Positions 44,284 to 53,872 are shown, counted from the first letter of the stretch. The stretch: DNA of 64,000 bases from Dolomitihabitans soli (GCF_022213955.1 NZ_JAKNTW010000001.1:1-64000); one strand, 5' to 3'. Notes: generated from the sequence alone by a model not told the origin. Numbers and translations are program-made.

Positions 44284-45429
44284 GTGGATCTCGACTTCAC
44301 GGCGGCGGAGCAGGAGTTCAGGGCCGAGGTGCGCGAGTGGCTGGCCGGGAACGTGCCACGCGAACGGCTGCCCTCCATGGACACCCGCGCCGGGTTCGAG
44401 GCGCACCGGGAATGGGAACGGCAACTCGCCCACGCCCGCCTGTCGGCCGTCTCCTGGCCCCGGGAGTACGGCGGGCGGGCGGCGAGCCTGATCGAATGGC
44501 TCGTCTTCGAGGAGGAGTACTGGGCCGCGGGGGCGCCGGGACGAGTGACCCAGAACGGCATCCTCCTGCTGGCCCCCACCCTCTTCTCGTACGGCAGCGC
44601 CGCGCAGCGCGACCGGTTCCTGCCCGGAATGGCCAGGGCCGACCACATCTGGGCACAGGCATGGTCGGAACCCGAGGCGGGCAGCGACCTGGCCGCCCTG
44701 ACCGCACGGGCCGAACCCGCCGGCGGCGGCTGGCGGCTGCACGGCCACAAGACGTGGAGCTCCCGCGCTTCCCACGCCGACTGGGGCTTCGGCCTGTTCC
44801 GCACCGGCCCGCCGGGCGAGAGACATCGCGGCCTGACCTACTTCCTGTTCCCGCTCGCCGAGGTCGAGGTGCGTCCCATCACGCAGCTCAACGGCGCCCC
44901 CGGCTTCGCCGAACTGCGCTTCGACGGCGTCTTCGTCCCCGGTGACCAGGTCCTGGGCGAACCCGGCCAGGGCTGGCGGATCGCGATGGCCACCGCCTCC
45001 TCCGAACGCGGCCTCACCCTCCGCAGCCCCGGAAGGTTCCTGGCCACCGCCGACCGGCTCCTCCGCCTGGCCCGCGCGAACGACGCCGACCCCGTCCTGG
45101 CCGACGAGGTCGCCAGGGCCTGGCTCGACGCGGAGGCGTACCGGCTGCACACCTACGCCACCGCCCGCAGGATCGCCGCCGGCCAGGAGATTGGCTCGGC
45201 CGCCAGCATGGGCAAGGTCTTCTGGTCCGAGCTGGACGTCCGGATGCACCACCTCGCCCTCCGGCTCCTCGGCGAACGCGGCCCCCTGTCGGCCGCCGCC
45301 CCCGACGCCGAGGACGACGGGCGCTGGCTCGACGGCTTCCTGTTCTCCCTGGCGGGCCCCATCTACGCGGGCACCAACGAGATCCAGCGCACGATCATCG
45401 CCGAACGCGTCCTGGGGCTGCCCCGATGA
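44284..45429 (+). CDS. Acyl-CoA dehydrogenase, large (FAD-binding) subunit type
   Basis: A 381-residue flavoprotein of the acyl-CoA dehydrogenase family. It has WAQAWSEPEAGSDLAAL and WRLHGHKTWSSRASHADW in the flavin and substrate region and ends IYAGTNEIQRTIIAERVLGLPR. The position of the mammalian MCAD catalytic glutamate (YEGT) is alanine here, as in many actinobacterial dehydrogenases that work as alpha2-beta2 heteromers. The partner is probably the next gene. It should introduce a 2,3-double bond into an acyl-CoA. GTG at 44284 is at the predicted transcription start. Confidence 0.9.
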   Translation: MDLDFTAAEQEFRAEVREWLAGNVPRERLPSMDTRAGFEAHREWERQLAHARLSAVSWPREYGGRAASLIEWLVFEEEYWAAGAPGRVTQNGILLLAPTLFSYGSAAQRDRFLPGMARADHIWAQAWSEPEAGSDLAALTARAEPAGGGWRLHGHKTWSSRASHADWGFGLFRTGPPGERHRGLTYFLFPLAEVEVRPITQLNGAPGFAELRFDGVFVPGDQVLGEPGQGWRIAMATASSERGLTLRSPGRFLATADRLLRLARANDADPVLADEVARAWLDAEAYRLHTYATARRIAAGQEIGSAASMGKVFWSELDVRMHHLALRLLGERGPLSAAAPDAEDDGRWLDGFLFSLAGPIYAGTNEIQRTIIAERVLGLPR

Positions 45430-45478
45430 CCCGTCGCCGGTGCCCGGTCGCGTCGGGACCCGTCGCAGGGCTGCCGCG

Positions 45479-46468
45479 ATGAACTTCGCCTTCTCCGATG
45501 ACCAGCTCGCCCTCGCGTCCACCGTGCGTGACGTGCTGCGCGACCACTGCCCGCCGTCCGCCGTACGCACCGGCAGGGACCGGCGTCCCGCATGGGCGGA
45601 GCTCGCCGGGATCGGCCTCTTCGGGCTGCTGGTGCCCGAGGAGTACGGCGGGCTCGGGCTGGGCCTCGCCGACGCCGTGCTCGCCCTGGAGGAGACCGGC
45701 CGGGCCGCGTTGCCCGGCCCGGTCGCCGAGACCGTGGCCGCCGCGCCCGCGCTCCTCGCCGGGGAGGACGACCTGCTGACCGCACTGGCCGCCGGCCGGA
45801 CCGCGGTGAGCGTGCGGATCGGCGACCAGGTCTACGTGCCCGACGCCGACCTCGCCGACCTGCTCGTCCTCACCGACGGCGGCCGGCCGTACGCCGTGCC
45901 CGCGGCCGGCGCGCTGCTCACCCTCCAGGCGGGCGTCGACCCCGTGCGGCGGCTCTACGCGGTCGCCTTCGAACCGCGCGCGGGCAGGCCGGTGGGCGGC
46001 GATCCGCTCGCGGCGCTCCGGCGGGTCACCGTCGCGGTGGCCGCCCAGCTGGTCGGCGCCGCTCGCCACCTGCTGGCCACGTCCGTCGGCCACGCGGGCA
46101 CCCGCAGGCAGTTCGGCGCGCCCGTCGGCTCCTTCCAGGCGGTCAAGCACCAACTCGCCGACGTGGCCATCGCCATCGAGTTCGCCGCCCCGCTCGTCTA
46201 CCGTGCCGCCCTGTCCGTCGACGCGGATCTCCCCACCGCCGCCCGGGACGTCAGCGCCGCCAAGGCCGCCGCGGGCGAGGCCGCCGAACGCGCCGCCCGT
46301 ACGGCCCTGCAGGTGCACGGCGCCATCGGGTACACCGCGGAACTCGACCTGCGCCTCTGGCTCGCCCGCGTCTGGTCCCTCTCCGCCGCCTACGGAGGCA
46401 CCGCCGTGCACCGCTCCCACCTCCGTGAAGCCCTCCTCGCCTCCCCGGCCCCACGAAGATGGCCATGA
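45479..46468 (+). CDS. Acyl-CoA dehydrogenase, small partner subunit type
   Basis: A 329-residue acyl-CoA dehydrogenase homologue starting MNFAFSDDQLALASTVRDVLRD. It is shorter than the first and weak in the middle beta domain, but keeps GSFQAVKHQLADVAIAIEFA and ALQVHGAIGYTAELDLRLWLARVWSL at the C-terminus. Paired genes of this kind in mycobacteria and other actinobacteria encode heterotetrameric enzymes for steroid side chains and other bulky acyl-CoAs. An open frame extends far upstream through the first gene but the ATG at 45479 fits the conserved N-terminus. The gap of 49 bases suggests co-transcription. Confidence 0.87.
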   Translation: MNFAFSDDQLALASTVRDVLRDHCPPSAVRTGRDRRPAWAELAGIGLFGLLVPEEYGGLGLGLADAVLALEETGRAALPGPVAETVAAAPALLAGEDDLLTALAAGRTAVSVRIGDQVYVPDADLADLLVLTDGGRPYAVPAAGALLTLQAGVDPVRRLYAVAFEPRAGRPVGGDPLAALRRVTVAVAAQLVGAARHLLATSVGHAGTRRQFGAPVGSFQAVKHQLADVAIAIEFAAPLVYRAALSVDADLPTAARDVSAAKAAAGEAAERAARTALQVHGAIGYTAELDLRLWLARVWSLSAAYGGTAVHRSHLREALLASPAPRRWP

Positions 46469-46531
46469 CCCACCCCCTGCCCCTCCCGAGCCGGCGCCTC
46501 CCGCGGGGACCTCACCTCCCCGGCCGTCCCC

Positions 46532-46585
46532 CTGCCCGCGCTGTCCGTGCTGTCCGTGCTGTCCGTGCTGTCCGTGCTGTCCGCG
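46532..46585. repeat. 9-bp minisatellite, six copies
   Basis: CTGTCCGTG is repeated four times in perfect register (46541-46576), with CTGCCCGCG before and CTGTCCGCG after. It lies in the 244-base gap between the dehydrogenase and LLM genes, which has no gene of its own. Confidence 0.9.
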
Positions 46586-46712
46586 CTGCGCGCGCTGGGC
46601 TCGCCGGTCATCGCTTCGCGGGTCCCTTCGTTCACGGTGTTCCAGTCCGCAGCCTTGTCCGCCGTGGCCCGGTGGGCGGTGCGGCCCGGCCCGGCTCGCG
46701 AAGGAGGACGAG

Positions 46713-47534
46713 ATGAAACTCGGGGTGCCGCTCGGGCTGTTGCATCCGGCGGTGTGGCGGGATGTGGCGGTCGCCGCGGACGAACTGGGATATGAGTCGC
46801 TGTGGATGCCCGAGCACCTGGTGTTCGCCACCGACCTGTCGCTCGCCGTCTATCCCGGCGGCGACGCTCCGGCCATCTCGCCCGCCACCCCGCTGTTCGA
46901 CGCTCCGGCCTTCCTGTGCTGGCTCGCGGGACTGACCTCGCGGGTCAAGCTGGGCACGGCGGTGCACCTGTTCGCACTGCGGCACCCCTTCGTCTCCGCC
47001 AGGGCCTTCGCCACGCTGGACGCCGTCTCCGGCGGTCGTGCCGTCTGCGGCGTGGGGGCGGGCTGGTACGAAGGCGAGTGGGTGGCCGCCGGACTGGACT
47101 TCGCGACCCGTGGCCCCCGGCTCGACGAGGCACTCCAGGTGGCCAGACGACTCTGGACCGAACCGGCCGTGGCCCACGAGGGCAGGTTCTACCGGTTCCC
47201 CGAGGTCGCCTTCGAACCCAAGCCCGTCCAGCCGCACCTGCCGATCCTGGCCGGCGGCGAGTCCGCCGCGGCCCTGCGCCGCGCCGCCACCCTCTGCGAC
47301 GGCTGGATCAGCATGCCCCACACCCTCGACACGATCCGATCCCCGCTCGACCGGCTCGCCGCCCTGCGGGACGACCGTCCCTTCTCCGTCACCGTGCACG
47401 CCTACGATCTCTCCGGCCCCGGTGAGATCGACCGGTGGGCCGCCCTGGGCGTCGACCGCCTGATCGTCCGCCCCTGGAGGAACAGCCGCGAAGCCGTCCC
47501 CCGCCTGACCGCCTTCGCCCGCGCGGTCCTCTGA
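46713..47534 (+). CDS. LLM class F420-dependent oxidoreductase
   Basis: A 273-residue luciferase-like protein beginning MKLGVPLGLLHPAVW. Motifs are WMPEHLVFATDLS, VKLGTAVHLFALRHPFVSARAFATLDAVSGGRAVCGVGAGWYEGE and HLPILAGGES, as in F420-dependent LLM enzymes. ATG at 46713 has a perfect AAGGAGGA site. It is the third enzyme gene after the dehydrogenase pair but separated by a minisatellite. It ends 30 bases before the convergent CHAP gene. Confidence 0.87.
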   Translation: MKLGVPLGLLHPAVWRDVAVAADELGYESLWMPEHLVFATDLSLAVYPGGDAPAISPATPLFDAPAFLCWLAGLTSRVKLGTAVHLFALRHPFVSARAFATLDAVSGGRAVCGVGAGWYEGEWVAAGLDFATRGPRLDEALQVARRLWTEPAVAHEGRFYRFPEVAFEPKPVQPHLPILAGGESAAALRRAATLCDGWISMPHTLDTIRSPLDRLAALRDDRPFSVTVHAYDLSGPGEIDRWAALGVDRLIVRPWRNSREAVPRLTAFARAVL

Positions 47535-47564
47535 CCGGCGGGCGCGTCGATCGCGGCCCCGGAG

Positions 47565-49370
47565 TCACACGCGGGAGTGCCTGCCGCCGCGCTCGCCGAC
47601 TCCCGGTACGGCGGGCGTCAGGTCGAGCACGTCGCCGTGGGAGCGGCGGTGACGGCGTCCGCGCAGGGGGAGGTCGGGGGAGTCGCCGACCGGCTGGAAC
47701 GGGCTCCAGGGGGTCTCCGCCTCGGGGATGTCCCAGCCGGTCGCGAGGTCGAAGACGTCCCAGGCGGTGCTGGGCGCGGCGACCCGGCGGGACGGGACGG
47801 CGGAGCGATGCCGGCGGCCCCGGGGGTGCTGCTCCGGGACGAAGGTCGACGTCTCCTCGACCGGGCACTCCCGGCGGCGTCTGCCCTGGTAGGGGGATTG
47901 CTCGGGGGGTACCGGCGGTGGGGTGGTGGACCTGCCGGGCAGATCCCCGGACACGGGCTCCAGGGCGGGGACCCCTGCGACGGCGGACTCGACGGCGGGC
48001 AGTTCCTGGAGCGTCGGTCCTGTGGCAGGGGTGGGAGCAGCCGGTTCCGGGGCGGGCCGGGTGCGGAGTGCTGGTCCTGTGGTGGCGGGGCCGGGTGCGG
48101 CCGGTTCCGGGGCGGGTCGGGTGTGGAGTGCCGGTTCCATGGTGGTCTGTCCAAGGGTGACCGATTCCGGGGTGATCGACTCCGTGGTGGGCCAGGTCTG
48201 GGGTGCCGGTTCGGTCGTGGGGAGGGTCGTGGTGGTGCGGGTGCCCGTGGCGGGAGTCGTGCTGGGAGTCGTGCCTGGGGCCGTGGTGCGGCGGGCCGTA
48301 CGGCGGGGGGCTCGGCGTTTGCCGGGGGTTCGTCTGCGGGAGGGGCCGGCCGGGACGGCGAGCGCGGTGGCCAGCCGTACGCGGGACTGTTTGGTCTTGG
48401 TATGGGCGATCAGGGCGAGGGCGGCGAGCAGGACCGGGGCCAGGATGGCCGGGGTGCCGAGGTTGGGCGGTTCGCTGTGCAGGGGTTGGACGGCGGACAG
48501 GGGGATGCCCGTCACATTGGTGGTCTCGCCCGCGGTCGGCTGGTCGTCGGTGGTCCTGCCTCCCTCGGGCGGGGCGGAGAGGCCGGCGCGGGGCGAGGGC
48601 TGCGGGGCGGGCTCGGGCTTCGCTTGCTGGTCGGTCTCGGTGCGTGGTTCGCCGGTACTGGGCTTGTCGGCGCGTGGTTTGGCGGTGCCCGGCTCGGCGG
48701 ACTTCGCGGCCGGCTGGGCGGGTTCGCGGGACTTCCCGGTGAGCTCTCCCTTGGGGGACGCCTCGGGCGGGGGCGGCGGCAGTTCGGCGTCCACGTCGGG
48801 GATCAGTGACCGATGGCCGGAGTCCGGTAGGCCGGGGCCGTTCAGCGTGCCGGTGGCCGCCTCGGCCCGGTCGCCGGTGGTGGCGTCCAGCAGTTCCCGC
48901 TTCTGCAGCTGTTCTCTGACCTTCTCGGGGTAGCCGTATCCGACGACCTTGCTCTCGTCGCGCACCTTGCGCTTGGCCACGCCGCCGTCGATGTTGCCCT
49001 CGATCGTGTGGATCTTCTTGCCGGTGACCTTGGTGACGACGCCGACGTGGTCGATGCCCGTGATGTCGTCGCCGCCGCTCCAGTCGTAGAAGACGAGCGC
49101 GCCCGGCTCGGGGGTGTGCCCCCACGCGTCCTGCTTCTCGAACCAGCGGGCGTGGGAGACGGTCCAGGCGAACTGGCCGACCCACTCCTGGTAGCCGAGC
49201 TTCTGTGCCGCCCAGGAGATGTACATGTCGCACCAGGGCTGAGAGGAGTAGTCGGAGTCCGACTCGACGCTGTTGTACCACTTGCCGAACTTGGTGTGGC
49301 CACTGTTCTTCTCGGCGTAGCCCAGCTCGGATTCGAGCTGGCTGATGAACTTTTCGATCTCTGGGCTCAT
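47565..49370 (-). CDS. CHAP-domain (amidase/endopeptidase-like) protein with membrane segment and Pro/Thr-rich tail
   Basis: A 601-residue protein. Residues 1-145 are a CHAP papain-like domain with Cys47 (PWCDMY), His108 (GIDHVG) and a polar residue in TIEGNID (Glu124/Asn126); such enzymes cleave peptidoglycan peptides. No signal peptide precedes it. Residues about 190-300 are Pro/Glu/Lys-rich. One hydrophobic helix follows at about 315-335 (TPAILAPVLLAALALIAHT), then a basic Arg-rich stretch and a Thr/Pro-rich tail with a repeated TRPAPEPAAP unit. The ATG at 49370 (MSPEIEKFISQLESELGY) matches the conserved actinobacterial N-terminus; a start 12 codons earlier lies inside a hairpin. Topology is unclear. 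Confidence 0.82.
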   Translation of the reverse strand: MSPEIEKFISQLESELGYAEKNSGHTKFGKWYNSVESDSDYSSQPWCDMYISWAAQKLGYQEWVGQFAWTVSHARWFEKQDAWGHTPEPGALVFYDWSGGDDITGIDHVGVVTKVTGKKIHTIEGNIDGGVAKRKVRDESKVVGYGYPEKVREQLQKRELLDATTGDRAEAATGTLNGPGLPDSGHRSLIPDVDAELPPPPPEASPKGELTGKSREPAQPAAKSAEPGTAKPRADKPSTGEPRTETDQQAKPEPAPQPSPRAGLSAPPEGGRTTDDQPTAGETTNVTGIPLSAVQPLHSEPPNLGTPAILAPVLLAALALIAHTKTKQSRVRLATALAVPAGPSRRRTPGKRRAPRRTARRTTAPGTTPSTTPATGTRTTTTLPTTEPAPQTWPTTESITPESVTLGQTTMEPALHTRPAPEPAAPGPATTGPALRTRPAPEPAAPTPATGPTLQELPAVESAVAGVPALEPVSGDLPGRSTTPPPVPPEQSPYQGRRRRECPVEETSTFVPEQHPRGRRHRSAVPSRRVAAPSTAWDVFDLATGWDIPEAETPWSPFQPVGDSPDLPLRGRRHRRSHGDVLDLTPAVPGVGERGGRHSRV

Positions 49371-49387
49371 GGATGTCCGCGGACCGG

Positions 49388-49437
49388 CTGACAGCCCGTG
49401 GGGCATGGTCGCGCCGCCCTCGCGACCGGGCTGTCAG
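49388..49437 (-). promoter_or_regulatory. Two-tier hairpin in the leader of the CHAP gene
   Basis: CTGACAGCCCG (49388-49398) pairs perfectly with CGGGCTGTCAG (49427-49437), and an inner GTCGCG/CGCGAC stem (49408-49413 with 49421-49426) stacks inside. The hairpin ends 17 bases before the chosen start codon. The rest of the 422-base gap 49371-49792 has no gene. Confidence 0.6.
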
Positions 49438-49767
49438 AAGGTGGGCTCGATCCGATGGCACGTTCGCGCGAACCGGTCGAGGGAGAGCGATCGGAACACA
49501 CGTGGCGGCGCCATAGGTCAGTAATCTCCTGTGACGACGGAGGCTACCTTGCTAAAAGCGCAGGTCAAGTCAATCTAAAGGCAGGGTCAAGTAAGCGTCC
49601 GGTAGCAAGGAGAGAGAAACCCCAGGTAGCGGCATGTGGGGCTTTATTCCGACTTGCGTGGAAATGTCGCAAAAGATCTACCTTTAGGGTGCTTTGGCGG
49701 TCGGTGTCGGCCCGGTTGGCGGGCGCCGCCGGCGCGAGGTCGGGTCTCGTCGTCCGACCCCGGCTGG

Positions 49768-49783
49768 TTAGAACGTGTTCTAA
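49768..49783. promoter_or_regulatory. KstR-like palindrome TTAGAAC-GT-GTTCTAA
   Basis: The 14-base core TAGAACGTGTTCTA fits the mycobacterial KstR consensus TNNAACNNGTTNNA. The site overlaps the putative -10 (TAAAAT, 49781-49786) of the thioesterase gene, ideal for repression. Confidence 0.7.
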
Positions 49784-49792
49784 AATGGGCGC
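49781..49792 (+). promoter_or_regulatory. Leaderless -10 of the thioesterase gene
   Basis: TAAAAT (49781-49786) is followed by six bases and the ATG at 49793. No ribosome site is present. Confidence 0.55.
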
Positions 49793-50431
49793 ATGAAGCT
49801 CGATCTCGCCCCCACCGAAGACGCGGAAGGACGGCTGGCAGCCCTCGCCGTTCTCGCGCAGCAGACCCGTGACCTCGCGGACGCCGTGGCGCTCACCGAT
49901 GTCGCCGAGGACGAGCTCACCGCCATCACGGCCGACCTCGCCACCCTCACCGAGCGCCTGAGCGCGGCCAGGAGGCAGACGCCGCAGCCGTTCGAAGTCG
50001 CCCCCGACGGCACGCTGAGGCATCTGGGCAACGCGGTCGTCGGCACCTGCAACCCGCACGCGCTGCCGCTGACCGTGGAACTCGACACCGACGGCGGCGT
50101 ACGGTCGGAGCTGACCTTCCGCCCGCTCCACGAGGGCCCGCCCGGTTCCGTGCACGGCGGCGTCAGCGCGATGATCCTCGATCATCTCCTGGGCCAGGGC
50201 GCCGCCGCCGCGGGCTCGGCCGGCATGACCGGCACCCTCACCCTCCGCTACCTGCGCCCGGCGCCCTACAACCACCCGCTGGTCGGCACGGCCCGGATGT
50301 CCAGGACGGAGGGCCGAAAGACCTGGGTCGACGGCCGTATCGCCCTCCAGGACGGCACCCCGCTGGTGGAGGCCACCGGCTTGTTCATCACCCCGTCCAA
50401 GTGGGTGGACGCGGTCCGGGGGGCCGGCTGA
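49793..50431 (+). CDS. PaaI-type hotdog-fold thioesterase
   Basis: A 212-residue protein. An N-terminal helical segment (about 1-65, [19 protein letters not shown]...) precedes a hotdog domain with [29 protein letters not shown] and [15 protein letters not shown], the PaaI/YbgC acyl-CoA thioesterase pattern. It should hydrolyse an acyl-CoA. A KstR-like operator overlaps its promoter, suggesting control with a sterol or long acyl-CoA pathway; that regulator is not in this window. It is transcribed alone. Confidence 0.85.
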   Translation: MKLDLAPTEDAEGRLAALAVLAQQTRDLADAVALTDVAEDELTAITADLATLTERLSAARRQTPQPFEVAPDGTLRHLGNAVVGTCNPHALPLTVELDTDGGVRSELTFRPLHEGPPGSVHGGVSAMILDHLLGQGAAAAGSAGMTGTLTLRYLRPAPYNHPLVGTARMSRTEGRKTWVDGRIALQDGTPLVEATGLFITPSKWVDAVRGAG

Positions 50432-50490
50432 CCCGTGTACGGCAGGGCCGGGCCCCGTGCCTGGACGCCGTGCGGAGGACCGGCTGACCC

Positions 50491-50588
50491 CGGTTCACGA
50501 GCGAGCGAGCGAACGACCGACCGAACCGGCCCGTCCGCCAACGGTTCACGAGCGAACGAGCGAGCGAACGAACCGGCCCGTCCGCCGA
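50491..50588. repeat. About 50-bp direct repeat downstream of the thioesterase gene
   Basis: A unit running from CGGTTCACGAGCGA to AACCGGCCCGTCCGCC is present at 50491-50541 and again at 50542-50588, with a small length difference in the internal GAGCGAGC tetranucleotide run. Confidence 0.75.
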
Positions 50589-50589
50589 C

Positions 50590-50622
50590 GCGAAAGCCCG
50601 GCTCGGGAAGCCGAGCCGGGCC
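50590..50622 (-). terminator. Terminator of clpX
   Basis: CCCGGCTCGG and CCGAGCCGGG form a perfect 10-bp stem with a 4-nt loop (50597-50620). On the minus strand the stem is followed by CTTTCG. It lies 22 bases after the clpX stop. Confidence 0.85.
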
Positions 50623-50641
50623 GAGTTGAAGCCGGGACGCG

Positions 50642-51940
<1,299 letters not shown>

Positions 51941-52069
51941 TCGGAAACGTCTCCTCATCGGTAGTGCGGGCCGGGGGCCCGGAGGGACCAGGACTTGGGG
52001 AGTCGGGCTGGTCATCCCGTGCGGCCGGACCCACGCGGGTGAACGTCGGTCCGAGACCGTGTGGGCTCC

Positions 52070-52113
52070 TGACGCTACCCCGTTCTTTCGGGTTTTGCGT
52101 ACCGAAAGCGTCA
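52070..52113. promoter_or_regulatory. Nested inverted repeats upstream of clpX
   Basis: CTTTCGG (52085-52091) and CCGAAAG (52102-52108) are perfect arms around ten bases; TGACGCT (52070-52076) and AGCGTCA (52107-52113) form an outer pair. They lie about 130 bases upstream of the clpX start in a 392-base gap otherwise without genes. Confidence 0.45.
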
Positions 52114-52258
52114 GAGCAGGTCAAACCGGTGTCGGTTACGGGTCGCGCCGGTCCCGTGCCAGGCCTTCCGGGCTGGGGGAGGCCGCCAGGCCGGAGACTC
52201 CCGTCACAAAATGCCCGGTGCTGGTCATGAGAGCCTCCCGGTCTCCGAACAGTAAATC

Positions 52259-52275
52259 AGATGATCATACCATCT
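52259..52275. promoter_or_regulatory. Inverted repeat AGATG-N7-CATCT, putative operator of the TetR-fusion gene
   Basis: The 5-base arms lie about 60 bases upstream of the TetR-fusion start codon in an AT-rich stretch. Autoregulation by that protein is the simplest reading. Confidence 0.4.
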
Positions 52276-52332
52276 AGATCTTCACGGTATCTTGGATCGC
52301 AAGGCGCGGCAAACGCCGGAATGAGGGGGATG

Positions 52333-53442
52333 ATGGCCCGGCTCACCAGGGTGGAGATGCGGGAACGCAACCGTGTCAAGGTGATGGACGCCGCCAGGGA
52401 CGAGTTCGCCGAGCGCGGATTCCGCGACGCGAAGATCGATGACATCGCGGAGCGCGCCGAGCTGACCCGGGGAGCGGTCTACTCCAACTTCCCCGGCAAG
52501 CGGGCCCTGTACTTCACGGTTCTGGCCGAGCGGGCCGAGCAGGCGGTCGCCGAGCCGGGGCCCGAGCCGGGGCGTACCGCCGGTGAGGCGCTCGGCGCGT
52601 TCGCCCGTGCCTGGGTGGCCCGGCTGCCGCTGGCCGTCGACAACCGGTACGGCCCGGCCCGGCTCGCCGTGGATCTGATGCCCGAGATCATGGCCGAGGA
52701 GCGGTTCCGGCTGCCGTTCGCGCAGCTGATGAAGCTGGACGCGATCCTGCTGGGGCTGGCGCTGGAGCGGCTGAGCCCGCCCGCGACGCCCGGCGGCCGG
52801 CTGGTACGGGTGGCGGAGGCGGCGCTCACGTTGCTGCACGGGGCGAGCCAGATGGCCGCCGCCGCGCCCGGCTTCGTCGAGCCCTTCAACGTGGTGAGCG
52901 CCTGTGAACGGCTGGCGGACCTCGACCTGGGGGACCGGTGGGAGGATACGCCGTGGATCACGCGGGCGCGGGCCGTACGGGAGTCGTGGTCCGCGCCGCC
53001 GCTGGTGGACGCGGTGCGGGGCGGGCCGGCGCGGCTCGCCGGTGACGGTGTGGTGGCGGTCTTGGGGCTGCACCGGCTTGAGGCCGTGGAGGAGGCGGTA
53101 CGCGCCGCGCCCGGGGCCGAGGTCACCGCGGTCCTGGTCACCGGTGATCCGCAGGAGCTGGCGCCGCTGGCCCGGCTGGTCGTCGCCGATCTCTGCGGCT
53201 GCCTGCGTCAGGCGTTCCCGCCGTCGGCGTGGCCGGGGGTGCGGGTGGTGTTCGACGAGTGGGGCGTGGCGGCCGCGGCGGCCGGGGTGCCGGCGGTCGG
53301 CGACGCGACCGAGGTCGCCGTCCGGATCGAGGAGGGCCGCGTCGTCTCCCGCGCGGAAGGCCGGGGCGCGTGCCACGCGATCGCGTCAGAAGCGGCGGCG
53401 GACGGCCGGGGCCGCCCGTCCCCACCGGCCCGCCACCGGTGA
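52333..53442 (+). CDS. TetR regulator fused to a thioredoxin-like C-terminal domain
   Basis: A 369-residue protein, almost twice the usual TetR length. Residues 1-60 are a standard helix-turn-helix (FRDAKIDDIAERAELTRGAVYSNFPGKRALY). Residues about 65-205 are the helical ligand domain. Residues about 235-350 form an alternating alpha/beta segment (GVVAVLGLHRLEAVEEAV, EVTAVLVTGDPQEL, VRVVFDEWGVAAAAAGVPAV, VAVRIEEGRVV) that resembles an AhpC/redoxin fold, but without a CxxC; C288 and C290 form CGC. Redox sensing is possible but unproven. ATG at 52333 was chosen for the typical MARLTR start and a GAGGGGG site. It is divergent from clpX. Confidence 0.75.
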   Translation: MARLTRVEMRERNRVKVMDAARDEFAERGFRDAKIDDIAERAELTRGAVYSNFPGKRALYFTVLAERAEQAVAEPGPEPGRTAGEALGAFARAWVARLPLAVDNRYGPARLAVDLMPEIMAEERFRLPFAQLMKLDAILLGLALERLSPPATPGGRLVRVAEAALTLLHGASQMAAAAPGFVEPFNVVSACERLADLDLGDRWEDTPWITRARAVRESWSAPPLVDAVRGGPARLAGDGVVAVLGLHRLEAVEEAVRAAPGAEVTAVLVTGDPQELAPLARLVVADLCGCLRQAFPPSAWPGVRVVFDEWGVAAAAAGVPAVGDATEVAVRIEEGRVVSRAEGRGACHAIASEAAADGRGRPSPPARHR

Positions 53443-53509
53443 ACCTGCGGGGTTCTTGTACGGCTTGACCTGCGGTGAAAGACTCGAAATGGGAGCAAAG
53501 GGGGACACC

Positions 53510-53872
53510 ATGTTCGAGTCGAAGAACATCGACAAAGCCGATGAGCGCCGGGACTTCATGATGGGTCACCTGGACGTGTTCGAGCTGCCCGGGCTGAGCT
53601 TCGGGGTGGCCACGTTCGAGCCCGGATGGCGGTGGTCCGCGTCCGTGAAGCCGATCGCGGGCACCGAGTCGTGCCAGGTCCACCACAACGGTTTCGTGGC
53701 CAGGGGCCGCCTGCACTTCAGGATGGACGACGGCACGGAGGGGGAGGCAGGTCCCGGTGACCTCTTCGTCGCCACTCCCGGGCACGACGCCTGGGTGGTC
53801 GGCAACGAGCAGACCGTCGTCTACGACTTCGCGGGAGGAGCGGCCGAGTACGCCAAGGCGACCGGCGGCTGA
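53510..53872 (+). CDS. Small cupin-domain protein
   Basis: A 120-residue single cupin. The first motif lies around CQVHHNGFVARGRLHFRMDDG and the second around GPGDLFVATPGHDAWVVGNE, with histidines positioned for metal binding in each. ATG at 53510 has an AAAGGGGGA site; an upstream open frame reads through the TetR-fusion gene but in another frame and is not coding. The ligand or activity is unknown. It lies 67 bases after the TetR-fusion gene on the same strand and may be co-transcribed. Confidence 0.78.
   Translation: MFESKNIDKADERRDFMMGHLDVFELPGLSFGVATFEPGWRWSASVKPIAGTESCQVHHNGFVARGRLHFRMDDGTEGEAGPGDLFVATPGHDAWVVGNEQTVVYDFAGGAAEYAKATGG

Noticed and set aside
46532-46585. Possible CRISPR array
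   Set aside because: The units are contiguous 9-mers without spacers. The same holds for the 12-mers at 54701. No cas gene is present.
29038-47534. Secondary-metabolite gene cluster
   Set aside because: LLM oxygenases, ligases and dehydrogenases could suggest one, but no carrier protein, PKS, NRPS, terpene synthase or RiPP gene is present. A catabolic system fits better.
49371-49560. c-di-AMP (ydaO) riboswitch before the CHAP gene
   Set aside because: CHAP and other wall-hydrolase genes often have one, but I could not find its conserved core here; only a local hairpin is evident.
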